NCBI RefSeq assembly: GCF_004027225.2
Contig: NC_044279.2
Span: 52,042,744-52,106,743, forward strand
Length of the DNA: 64,000 bases
Direction of reading: 5' to 3'
Source of the DNA: Strigops habroptila
Taxonomy: Eukaryota; Chordata; Aves; Psittaciformes; Psittacidae
The position numbers and the translations under genes are program-made. Below are positions 37,758 through 47,642 of this stretch, one piece after another. The stretch's first letter is position 1. Each line of letters starts with the position of its first letter. Under the pieces are notes generated by a model. It was not told where the DNA came from. It made no database searches and saw only the letters and a list, made by a program, of their open reading frames with translations.

Positions 37758-40700
37758 TATCAGAAAATATTCGCAGAGTGTGTTTTTTTAAAAAAAAGGT
37801 AAAAGGATTATTCTAAACAGTTAATTAAGGAAAAGCAGACTACAGTATATTGGTTTGTGCAATAAATAAAAAACTGTTAATACAGATGTAAAACACCTCC
37901 AAGCCAAACATTAAAAAAACAGCCAACCCTATATATAAACCAGTCTGAATTTCCTGAATTCATTAATGAATAACTTAGTGGATTAGGGCTTGATAGATGG
38001 AGCACTCACATCCAGATGTTTACTGTGATTTGTCAATGGCTTTGTACTTAATCCTCCTGAACAGGAAATACGAGTCTTTTCTCTGGGGTCTCCCTTGGGA
38101 ACTGTGGCAGTCTCTCTCTCTGGCCTGAATCATCTCAACACAGGATCAGGCTGCTGGGGAATTAACCAAGTGGTGGAGGCACGGATTTGTCTTTAACCCC
38201 TTAGGTTTCCTCCCGGCTTCAGATGACTTCCTCGCCATCTGCCAATGATGGGAGAATTGTTTAGTTAACACATGGAGAGGAAAAAAAGGAGTCACCCATT
38301 TCACCCCGTTATGCACATTTGTGGGGTCCCTGACCCCACAAAATGTGTCAAAACAGACATATCTAGTCCTACCACCACTGAGGAGGAGAGCTGTGGGCAG
38401 ATAAAGCCTCTAGAGGCTGGTGTGTGCATCTCTCCACTTCTCAGCATAGTTTTTTTTTTTCGTTTGTGATGCTGCAGCTCCACAGCCACTGTCAGTGATA
38501 GGGATGGCTCAGGAGGGAGTATTTGTGAAAAGACTGGATGTCCCCAAGGTCATACCTTAGTCAGGTATACCGGAGGGTGTGTAGTGTGTCTGTACGTGTG
38601 TTTGTGTGTGAGCCTCTGCAGACTACCCCTAGTTCTCATTTCTTAACATGTGAGACCCCCATATGGGATGGGTCACTCATTTTGCTGCATGGGAGCATCC
38701 CATTGAACAACAGCTCCCAGTAGCCACATCACTGCCTCTTCTATGGTAATGTATTGGGTGGTGTTTATCAGCCCATGATGGCTTGGATCAGCTAGTTGCA
38801 CCTGTCCCAGTACCTGAGAACAGGGGAGGCCAGTGCAAAGCTGAAAATGCAGCAGCAGAAGGGAGGCAGTTACAGATATCTCCTATGTGGTACAGGTGCC
38901 CATGATTACACAGGTCTGAGCACAGACATGTATTATTCATGTCCCCAGCATGATGGCATGTACAAGGCGTAATGATATGATCCTTCTTTTCTCCCCATGG
39001 AAGTGTTGGTAAGGTGGCACTGGGGATGCAGCCTGCCTTTAGGTGGAAGATAGAGAATCTCTAGACTGGACAGTGTTTCTTCTCTGCAAAGCTTGTACGA
39101 ATCTCTCATTGGTGCTAGCTGGTAAAGTAGAGAATCTTACAAGAACTGCATTTAGGCAGCCCCTTGATGCTCCCTATCCAGGGAAGCCTCATTTACCAGC
39201 CCCTTGTCCAGCCCCAAGAGAAAACCTGCAAATGAGGCTGCGGGATAAGCCACTACTGGTGCTGCGTGGACCAGGTTGGGGGCGGGGGGAAAAGCAACAT
39301 CCCAATCAGAGAGCATGACAACAGGTATTATAACTGGATTTGAAGAACCGAGTGGCAGTGGGAGATGGAGAGAATGGTAAGTTTTGGTGTGGATGTGCTG
39401 GAGTATAAGGGACTGATTGTGTGCGTGCATGTGCTCAGGGTAGAAAATACTTTTTGCTGAATCTCAATGAGAAAAGCACAGAAGTGAGGGAGCAGATACA
39501 GGTGCCGGCAAGTCATCAGTTTTAGTTACTGGTTATATTTGTATGCAGATGAAAGCACAGTTGAGTGTCTGTGGATGCCTGCGACTGGCCCTGTGAAAGG
39601 GACCTAGTCACTGAGCAGACTCCAAAAGTGGTTGTTGTGACAGCCAGGTGCCACAGTTCCTGGGGTGCAAGTTATTAATTTTGACTGGCAATGCCTCTGG
39701 GAGATTTGTATGAATATGTTCAGGGATGTTTCCTCTTGAAATAAATTATTATTCCTGAGGTAAGGTTTAGAGGGAGAATATCTTGCATTACAAGAGCTGG
39801 CAGAGCTGGAAAACCAGTGTGCAAGCCCTTCCTCCAGCTATAATCCCTGGCATTCATTGAAAACAGATGAGCCAATACTTGCTGGGGTGCACATGTGTGT
39901 CTGTATTTATCACAGTTTCCTGGTCCCAAAGGGTGTTAAAGTACATTTTGCAGGCTTAATACATTATTCCATTAAACAACTGTAAATTAAAGGGCTATTT
40001 AGTTTAAAAGGGCTGCTCTAGAAAACTTATCTGTCGTTTTGCTTCTAGGAAATACTTGTGCGAGTAAAGTGGTCCTTCACTGTGGATACAGTGGCAGAAC
40101 AGGTCAGCAATTCTGTGCTAGAGTTCTCAGAAGTAAATTAAAGAACACAATCATGTTATGGGCAATTCATCTCTTACAGTAACCAGTTAATATAATCATG
40201 GTTTTCTATTTTGGCACTGTTTTTAACATCTTTGGGCATATTTCATGCACATAGGTAACACTTTAAGTGAAAACCCACTAATCCCTCTGAATCTAGGTAA
40301 ACTATTTGATGGAGCTGTCAGTATGACCAGAAAGATTGAGTAAAAATGCCACTGCAGCGATGTCAACTGAAAAGCAAAATGGTTTTTCACTTAATTTAAT
40401 ATTTTCTATAACCCAGAAACTCTGCAGGAATGGAGAGGTATATATATGTTTTAAACCTACAGTATTTGTATACATATTTAGTATATTCCCCTGTAGATCT
40501 TAAATAGATGAGTTCATGAATATAGCAAATACGATCTTAGCACTGATTGTATTACTGAATTGTAATTGAAGTCACTGTGTAAAGCTGCTTCAATTCCTCT
40601 TCTCTAATAAAATGTGCATCTACTGAAACGTATCAGCCTTGGATATGGGTTTAAGAATGCATCAAAGGGAAAGTCCCGGTTCGCAATGCCAACATGAAGG

Positions 40701-41224
40701 TAGCCCGATAGAAATGTTGTCGTCTGCTGGCTTTGGAAGCACCTTTTGAAGCTGCACCAATTCCATGATAAACTGAGGGGGATGCGGGGTGCAGAGCAAA
40801 CAAAATGGAAAAAAAGAAAATACCCCATCCTTTCCTTTGTTCTCATTACGCTGGGAATGGCATGGGAGGGGGGGCACACACACGCCAAGAAGCACCAGGA
40901 ATCCCCGGGACTTTCGATTACGATTTTCATTACCGGCGACTGCAGGTTGACAGCCACAGCCCTCCCTGCGCGCAATCCCTTTAGCGAGCAATCCACGCGT
41001 GGGGGCCGCACCGTAATCCCCACGGGGCAGAGGGATTTCCCCTTCTCGGGAGCGGGTGTCTGTCGCGAAGCCCCCGTCCGTCCCCCCGCATCCCCCCGAC
41101 GCCGCGGTCCGGCGGCACCTGCGGGCATTCGCAGCGGCCGCCCCGCCAGGGGGCTTGTCGCGGTCCCCACGGGTGCGGTCCACTGCCCGGAGCGTGTCGC
41201 TGCCCCGGTGCGGAGCCCTCCCGC

Positions 41225-41240
41225 GGGGCGGGGCGGGGGG
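41225..41240 (+). promoter_or_regulatory. KCNA5: GC box (Sp1-type) of KCNA5
   Basis: GGGGCGGGGCGGGGGG is a strong match to Sp1/KLF-type GC boxes, about 70 bases upstream of the CRE and about 300 bases before the start codon. Confidence 0.5.
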
Positions 41241-41292
41241 AAAGCGGCATCCCGGTGCCTGTACAGGAGCGCGAAGGAGAAGGGATCCTCTT

Positions 41293-41300
41293 TGACGTCA
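41293..41300. promoter_or_regulatory. KCNA5: cAMP-response element of KCNA5
   Basis: TGACGTCA is the perfect palindromic CRE bound by CREB/ATF proteins. It lies 229 bases before the KCNA5 start codon and just upstream of a TATA-like block. The mammalian Kv1.5 gene is known to be cAMP-responsive through a CRE in its 5' non-coding region, so the same control is plausible here. Use in this species is inferred. Confidence 0.6.
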
Positions 41301-41306
41301 AGCGAC

Positions 41307-41320
41307 CATAATATAATGAT
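41307..41320 (+). promoter_or_regulatory. KCNA5: TATA-like block, candidate KCNA5 core promoter
   Basis: CATAATATAATGAT is a small AT island inside the GC-rich region, seven bases after the CRE. If ATATAAT works as a TATA box, transcription would start near 41340-41350. The leader would then be about 180-190 bases, and the ATG at 41316 would not be transcribed. Confidence 0.4.
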
Positions 41321-41399
41321 CGCTCGTTCATATCCGGGTCCCCGGGCGGCTCCCCCAGGCCGCGGTCGGCCGTGCGCCGCCGCGCAGTGAGGCGGAGGC

Positions 41400-41424
41400 G
41401 GGCAGGGCAGGGCAGGGCAGGGCA
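41400..41424 (+). repeat. KCNA5: (GGGCA)5, potential G-quadruplex in the KCNA5 leader
   Basis: Five perfect GGGCA units give five G3 tracts separated by two-base loops on the sense strand, a textbook intramolecular G-quadruplex motif. It ends 104 bases before the start codon, so it would be in the mRNA leader if transcription starts near 41340. Confidence 0.75.
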
Positions 41425-41452
41425 CGGCGGCCGTCCGGAGGTGACCGCCGGT

Positions 41453-41470
41453 GGCGGCGGCGGCGGCGGC
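41453..41470 (+). repeat. KCNA5: (GGC)6 triplet repeat in the KCNA5 leader
   Basis: Six uninterrupted GGC triplets lie 58 bases upstream of the start codon. Such tracts are slippage-prone and add to secondary structure in the leader. Confidence 0.85.
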
Positions 41471-41528
41471 GTGACGAGCGCAGCATGCCCGCCGCCTCAG
41501 ACGCGCCTGCCTCCTGCCGCCGCTGCCC

Positions 41529-43424
41529 ATGGAGATCGCGCTGGTGACTCTGGAGAACGGCGGCACCACGGCCATCGCGGGCGGCGAGGATGCCACGGCA
41601 GGCGGCAGTGCCCGGGCTCGGCGGAGGGGCAACTTGCTCCACATCGCCGGCTCCGCCGCTGCCGCTCTGCGGCTGAACGACGGCAAGGAGTGCGCCCCGC
41701 CGCCGCCGGAGGACGAGGAGCGGCCCCCGTCGGCCCCTCGGGAAGGCGGCGGGAGGCGCCGCAGCGGCAGCGCGGGCAGCCCCAGCGACCGGGCGGCGGA
41801 GCGCGGAGCGGCCCCTCCGCCCCAACCGCCACCACAACCGCCGCCGCGCCGCGGTGCGGGGATGGAGATGGGCCCCTCGGAGGAAGGGGGGCACCGCCGG
41901 GGCATGGCCATGGCGGCGGCGGGCGAGGAGGAGGAGGAGGAGGAGGAGGCGGCGGCGAACCAGGGCGCCATGCACCACCAGCGGGTGCTGATCAACATCT
42001 CGGGGCTGCGCTTCGAGACCCAGCTCGGCACCCTCAACCAGTTTCCCGACACGCTGCTGGGGGACCCGGATAAGCGCATGCGTTACTTCGACCCGCTCCG
42101 CAACGAATACTTCTTCGACCGCAACCGGCCCAGCTTCGACGGGATCCTCTACTTTTACCAGTCTGGGGGCAAGCTCCGCCGGCCCGTCAATGTCTCTATC
42201 GACGTCTTTGCCGACGAGATCCGCTTCTATCAGTTGGGTGAGGAGGCCATGGAGCGCTTCCGGGAGGACGAGGGCTTCATCAAAGAGGAGGAAAAGCCCC
42301 TGCCCGGCAACGAGTTCCAGCGGCAGGTCTGGCTCATCTTTGAGTACCCCGAGAGCTCCAGCTCGGCACGAGCCATCGCCATTGTCTCTGTGCTGGTCAT
42401 CCTCATCTCCATCATCACCTTCTGCCTCGAGACCCTGCCGGAATTCAGGGATGAGAGAGAGATGCCTGTGCCCCAGCCCACACAAAGTGGAGGTTTAAAT
42501 GGCACGACTGTGGAACCCCAACCCATGCAGCCACCCAGTAGTCTCTCTGACCCCTTCTTCATCATTGAGACCACATGTGTTATCTGGTTCACCTTTGAGC
42601 TCCTCGTCCGCTTTTTTGCCTGCCCCAGCAAGTCTGAGTTTTCCCGCAACATCATGAACATCATTGACATCGTGGCCATCATCCCCTACTTCATCACCCT
42701 GGGAACTGAGCTGGCCCAGCAGCAGCAGCCTGGGGCTGGCAGTAGCAATGGGGGTGGGGGGCAGCAGCAAGCCATGTCCCTGGCCATCCTCAGAGTCATC
42801 CGCCTGGTCAGAGTCTTCAGGATCTTCAAGCTCTCCAGGCACTCCAAGGGGCTGCAGATCTTGGGACAGACTTTGAAAGCCAGCATGAGGGAGCTGGGCC
42901 TCCTCATCTTCTTCCTCTTCATCGGGGTGATCCTCTTCTCCAGTGCTGTCTACTTTGCTGAAGCTGATGACCCCGAGTCTCATTTCTCCAGCATTCCTGA
43001 TGCTTTCTGGTGGGCAGTGGTAACCATGACCACTGTGGGCTATGGGGACATGCGACCTGTCACCGTGGGGGGCAAGATTGTGGGTTCCTTGTGTGCCATC
43101 GCAGGTGTGCTCACCATTGCCTTGCCTGTCCCTGTCATTGTGTCCAACTTCAATTACTTCTACCACCGAGAGACTGATCATGAGCAAGCTGTTCTCAAAG
43201 ATGAACACAGTAGTGCTCAGGGCAGCGCAGCAGGGGGAGATGTAAAGAGAAGAGCCAGTAAAAACTCTCTGAACAAATCTGTTGTGCACTTGGAAAACAG
43301 TGAGGGTTTCAACAATGGCACCGGCTCCTTAGAGAAAGCCAGTATCAAAGCAAAAAGTAACATAGATCTCAGAAAATCCCTCTATGCTCTCTGTCTGGAC
43401 ACCAACAGGGAAACAGACCTGTAA
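41529..43424 (+). CDS. KCNA5: voltage-gated potassium channel Kv1.5 (Shaker family)
   Basis: Pore-forming alpha subunit of a delayed-rectifier K+ channel at the plasma membrane; in mammals Kv1.5 carries the ultra-rapid atrial current and acts in vascular muscle. The single exon has 631 codons. The start [12 protein letters not shown] matches the mammalian Kv1.5 N-terminus. Proline-rich and Glu8 (133-140) stretches precede the T1 tetramerisation domain (about 151-245). S1 is about 280-300, followed by a loop with a glycosylation site NGT (324), S2 342-363, S3 374-394, and S4 from 419 with gating charges R422, R425, R428, R431, K434 and R437. S5 is about 454-475; the filter TTVGYGD is 501-507, followed by M508-R509, the Arg at the external TEA site as in mammalian Kv1.5. 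S6 carries PVP (533-535). The C-terminus has a PKA-type site RRAS (S577) and a PDZ ligand ETDL. No key residue is missing. Compared with human, the N-terminus differs most. Confidence 0.98.
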   Translation: MEIALVTLENGGTTAIAGGEDATAGGSARARRRGNLLHIAGSAAAALRLNDGKECAPPPPEDEERPPSAPREGGGRRRSGSAGSPSDRAAERGAAPPPQPPPQPPPRRGAGMEMGPSEEGGHRRGMAMAAAGEEEEEEEEAAANQGAMHHQRVLINISGLRFETQLGTLNQFPDTLLGDPDKRMRYFDPLRNEYFFDRNRPSFDGILYFYQSGGKLRRPVNVSIDVFADEIRFYQLGEEAMERFREDEGFIKEEEKPLPGNEFQRQVWLIFEYPESSSSARAIAIVSVLVILISIITFCLETLPEFRDEREMPVPQPTQSGGLNGTTVEPQPMQPPSSLSDPFFIIETTCVIWFTFELLVRFFACPSKSEFSRNIMNIIDIVAIIPYFITLGTELAQQQQPGAGSSNGGGGQQQAMSLAILRVIRLVRVFRIFKLSRHSKGLQILGQTLKASMRELGLLIFFLFIGVILFSSAVYFAEADDPESHFSSIPDAFWWAVVTMTTVGYGDMRPVTVGGKIVGSLCAIAGVLTIALPVPVIVSNFNYFYHRETDHEQAVLKDEHSSAQGSAAGGDVKRRASKNSLNKSVVHLENSEGFNNGTGSLEKASIKAKSNIDLRKSLYALCLDTNRETDL

Positions 43425-44130
43425 GGAAAAGAGAGAGTTAGTTCAGAAATGCAGAAATATTTGCTGGTGTCAGAAACTTACTACTATAATTATTCTTTTG
43501 GTACCACTTAGTTTTTTTAACTCAGGCTATATTTTGTAAATTGATCACTGTCCTGAGTAGTCCTCCAGGAATACATGTTTTTATGTTCTTTTTCCATGAC
43601 ACAAAGGGTCACCTATTTTTAAAATAGACTAAGAATAAGCTACGCTCCATGATGCAGGAGCTGGTAAATTACAACTGCAAAATCTAATTCGTAGAAACTT
43701 ATTTTGGCAAATGGTGGTTGGTTTTAAATGGGTCATTTGTAACCAATTCAGTTGCTCCATGTTTGGTATTAAAGAGTTGGAGGATGCGTGTGTGGAGAAT
43801 GAATGGATTGGGGGGGGAGGGAGGTGGAGGTTTTTTGTACTGTAGTTTCAAATTGAAATTATTCCAGTATATTTTCTATCTGTATAACTGTATTTATGGT
43901 TGAAAGGGGATTTCTTACTCTGGTGAAATGCAACATCCTTAAAGCACTAGGAACATTAGCAGATCAGCACTTTCCAGGTTTTCCACTTGTGATCTGTACA
44001 GATCTGGTTATCTAGTATGTGAAGTGAATTTGGTGCTTTTAACCCTATAGCAGAAAACTTTTATTGTCATTGATATGTTAGTTTCTTGTGAGCCTTAAAT
44101 TATTAAATATTGTAGATACACTTCTGTATA
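43425..44130 (+). other. KCNA5: probable KCNA5 3' UTR
   Basis: AT-rich sequence follows the stop codon TAA (43422-43424) without any further recognisable coding. The first plausible polyadenylation signals are ATTAAA variants at about 43768 and 44102-44107. Canonical AATAAA appears much later, at 46561 and 46582. The true 3' end cannot be fixed from sequence; a 3 kb UTR ending near 46.6 kb is the alternative. Confidence 0.35.
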
Positions 44131-45649
44131 AATAACTTTATTAATTACCTTGCTGTTTCAGAATTTCTAAATAATTTAGTCCTGTGCTTACTGTCCCCTC
44201 TCCGAAAAAAAATGTATGTGCAGCTTTTTTGGGTTTTGTAGTTTTACAGTTTTATATCTTCAGTATATTTTTAAGACCCAAAGAAAAAAAAATACTCTCT
44301 GCTGTTACCGGTTTCGATCCAAGTGCACAACAGATCAAAAACACAAAGGAGTGGATAGATACGACAAGACAGTAGAGTACGAGTGCAATATCTGCAAAAC
44401 TATTTTCATTGTACACTCCAGATTACTTTGGCATGTGTATCAGTCACCTTTATTTATCCATACCATTTGTGTACACAGTTCACTGGTTTTAATTATCATA
44501 GACTGGAAATGGATGGCACTTAAAGAGTCTAACATGGCATGCCGTGCTACTTAAATAACCATTGCGTGGCTTATATCTTGGACTTGGACAGAGAGCATCA
44601 CCTTTCGTCAAAACACATCCTTGTTTTCTTTTTATTTCCAAACAAAACCTTTTCAGTGCTGTGGATTTTATAGTTAAGATGATGTTGAAAGACAAATGAC
44701 ACCTTATCTTCATCATGATAACACAGCACTGTACAGCTTACTCACGAAGACTGACATGAAGTTGCTTCTTTAACTCAAAAAGCTGTGTCACCATTTTTCT
44801 TGCAAAGGACATCTCTGTTTTCTCTTCAAACTTCTGTTTTGTTACTGAAGGATGTTTCATGCCTTTACCACATACAGTGGCACAGCAAGACTAGCAGAAT
44901 GAGAAGTCTTGATTGTCAACGCTCAAGGTTTGTTTCTAACCATTTTTCTAATACAACTTAAGTAAATACTAAATCAGGATTATAATTTATGCAGGTATCT
45001 CAGATACATGAACTGTGAGAAATTTAAATCAGCTTTGCAAAACAGTGCTGCAACATTCTCTCATCCAAACGCAAATTCTGCTTACCTGTCACTTATGATG
45101 CTGTTAGAGATCATCGCCAAATGCATGATGTTTTTTCCTTCCTCTTCAGTAAAACAGGCATAGTATGTGCCAAGCAAGTAGCATTTTTCATGTTTGGTTT
45201 AAAGGACTGGCACACAGACCTCAGCCTGAAACCTGGGGAGAGGGGGAAGGAGATATTGAATGTGATAATAGAGAACAAGATCTTTCACATTAATTTTAGA
45301 TGTCGGTTTCTTGGTTGATTTCCTTGTTTATTTAGAAGGGGAATGATGCTCTGATATGTTGAGAAACTGCAGCACGACTGATACACAAAGTGACCAGTTC
45401 AGCTGCACTCCAGACTTGGGCAGATCTCCGGTCTGATTTAGTGGAAGTTTTTTGTTGAAGTGCAGTGCAGAATTAGCCCTTTGATGAGGCTGAATCTAAA
45501 ATGAAACAGGTGATATAATTGCCTGTTGCCCATGCTGAGATCTAAATTATTGATGGGCTTACAGTGAAGCTCCTTTCTCAGGCAAGTATTTTGATTTACT
45601 TTCAGTGATTAAATCCATCTGACTCACCTGATTCAGTGAGTCTTTCAGG

Positions 45650-45900
45650 ATAAAAGTTTGGTTGCGTCTTCCTCTGACTACTACCTCCACTTCCCTGACC
45701 ACTTTTGTCTTCCATACTTTGCTCTTCAAATTGCTCATTGTGCCAAATTAGGCTGTGAGCTCCTTAGAGCAGGGGCAATGTGTATATACAGTCCCTCGTG
45801 CAACAGTGGAACCCTGCTTATGGCCAAGGCTTCTGGATATTAATGGATATAATAACATTTATTATTATGTTATTTTTATAATTATTATGTATATAGGGCT
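45650..45900 (+). repeat. probable ancient amniote SINE/LINE tail (MIR/L2-like)
   Basis: The word order GTGAGCTCCTTAGAGCAGGG, then a 'tgtatatacagtccctcgtgcaacagtgga' block, then 'ggccaaggcttctggatatta', ending in an ATTATTATTAT-like tail, matches the 3' tail shared by several old amniote interspersed repeats ('gtgagctcctt-gagcaggg ... cagcgcctagcacaatgg ... aataataat'). It is strongly diverged. The family name is from memory and uncertain. Confidence 0.4.
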
Positions 45901-46794
45901 ATGGAGAGTGGGTTGAGCTGATGTTAAGAGCGTATTGCTGATGGAAAGAGAAGGCCTACTCTTCCTCCTTCCTTTTCAATTTTCTTCCTCCCATTCTGTG
46001 TCCTTTTGTTACTAACCCTGAATTGGTTCTGTCCTTGTGCAAGTACAAGTGTTAAGTGCTGCCTTCTCTTAGGGGCTGCTTGACCTCACTAATCTGGCAG
46101 AAAATCCAATGCAGCAACAACAAGAACAAAAAAGTAGATCTTTTCCTGTCAAATGAGTGAGTTGTAAAGCTAGTGATTGTCAGAGCCAGTGCTAGAAAGG
46201 GATGGAGAAGGTCAGCGATATGAGGAAGTGAGGAAGCAGGAAGGAGTGAAATCCTCACCGTTCAGTAGCAGTGGACTGTTAAGTTATCACAACTGCTTGT
46301 TGAACTGTTCTGCATGTTTGCAGACATACCACAGGACTTGGTCTTGCAAGGTGCTGGGGCCTTTTAATTTCCCACTGGAACCAATCTGCAAAATGCTGCT
46401 CTGGATTCCAGCGTACGTACCCTGCTGTAACACAGACTAGAATTCTTCCCAATCAAGACCAAGCTCTGAGAGCAGAATACTCTGATTGCTGCAAAGGGTT
46501 ATATGCAAGCTTGTCGAATCATTCCTCCACCTTCAGTTAGAACATGCTGCATATTTCCATAATAAACAAACAGAACTTTACAATAAAAAGAAAACCAAGT
46601 ATTCTCAAAATATGGTTAAAAATATTTGTTTGGACTGGCTTTCTAAACAGTTGTCAAGCACAGTTCAGGCAAACTCGGCTTTGACACCTTCTTTACAAGG
46701 ATGCATAATTTCTATTGGCTTATACGGCAGTAAAGGATTTGCTTTCTAATGAGAGAGGTTGTTGCCAGAAACTGGGTAATATGACCAGAAACAT

Positions 46795-46990
46795 GGTTTG
46801 ATCCCAGTTCAGCAAAGCACTTAGCTTGGGCTCAGCTTTAAGCGTCTGCTTAAGTAAAGCATTGTACAGCAGGTATTTTTGTATGCACTGATCTTTGAGA
46901 TAGTTATTTAAAAGATGAACTACATACTCTGCTGAAACTTTTGAGCCATCAGTTCCCATTGGACTTTGGTGCAAATATTTACGTGCATGG
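46795..46990. repeat. possible ancient palindromic repeat relic
   Basis: TTCAGCAAAGCACTTAG, followed by AGCTTTAAGCGTCTGCTTAAG, recalls an old amniote repeat built from 'ttcagcaaagcacttaagca...gcttaactttaagca' words and their inverse. The rest of the copy is too diverged to trace. I cannot name the family with confidence. Confidence 0.25.
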
Positions 46991-47577
46991 TACAGTCTGT
47001 GAGCCTGAAAACAAGTGATGGTGCAGGACACTGTAAATCAGAGCACCAGATCCTTAACACAGAAAGAGTGCCTCTTCCTGCAGCCACTGCTTGCTCATCA
47101 GAGCAGTCGTTTTGACATGGACAGTTGCAGACTGAGTACTAGCATTGTCTGCATGAAGAATTGCACCTTTGGCGCAGATGAGAGTGTAATTGCACTTTCC
47201 AGCAGTGAGAACCAGCTTTATCCCTAATTGATTTTGGTGTCAAGAAGCTTCATTGAGTTCAGTAAGCAGCATGCGTCTGTGGGATACAAACAGTGCAGAA
47301 GCCTTGTAACATGCTGATGCAAATTGCTGCTGCAGAAGTATATGAGAGAAGGAGAGACCCAAATCATTCTCAGAAAGCTCCTGCAGATGTGAAACAGGAA
47401 GAGAGTCTGGGCTACATATGCCAATTCCAGGCTCATTAAAAGAAGGAAATCTGTCCAAATCGTTATTGATTTTGTGTTAGCTGACCTGGAATGAATAGCA
47501 AGCTGAATAAAACCTCTTTGAAATAGCAAAAGCAACAAGATACCAGAGCTTAATGAACAGCAAATCATTGCAAATGT

Positions 47578-47642
47578 AAAAAAAACCAAGAACAAAACCA
47601 AACCAAACCAACCAACCAAACCCCAAACCCAAAAAGAACAAA
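47578..47642. repeat. CCAAA/CCAA simple repeat
   Basis: A G-poor tract made of ACCAA, CCAAA and CAAAACC units, with no T over most of its length. It is a degenerate simple repeat without other features. Confidence 0.85.

Larger units (their letters stand above)
34000..40899. other. spacer between the elongase pseudogene and KCNA5
   Basis: No gene was recognised. The stretch includes AT-rich patches (about 36080-36170), a TA/CA microsatellite (37721-37757), and a somewhat more GC-rich part at 38040-39330 upstream of KCNA5. Distal regulatory elements would be plausible there, but no specific site is supported. Confidence 0.5.
40900..42360. promoter_or_regulatory. KCNA5: CpG island over KCNA5 promoter, leader and N-terminal coding part
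   Basis: The base composition changes sharply from AT-rich to very GC-rich, with many CpGs, over this interval, then returns to moderate GC in the second half of the coding region. Boundaries are by eye. It spans the likely transcription start and the low-complexity N-terminal coding sequence. The island explains the long accidental open frames on the opposite strand. Confidence 0.85.

Noticed and set aside
40604..42485. Very long open frames on the minus strand (up to 491 codons) and an overlapping plus-strand frame at 41372-42073.
   Set aside because: They lie over the GC-rich CpG island and KCNA5 coding sequence, are full of Arg/Pro/Ala/Ser runs, and have no domains. They are accidental consequences of base composition.
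44370..44450. A C2H2 zinc-finger-like string (YECNICKTIF...) in a plus-strand frame downstream of KCNA5.
   Set aside because: It is a single partial finger with wrong spacing to the second His, no neighbouring fingers, and it lies in probable 3' UTR/intergenic DNA. Chance match.
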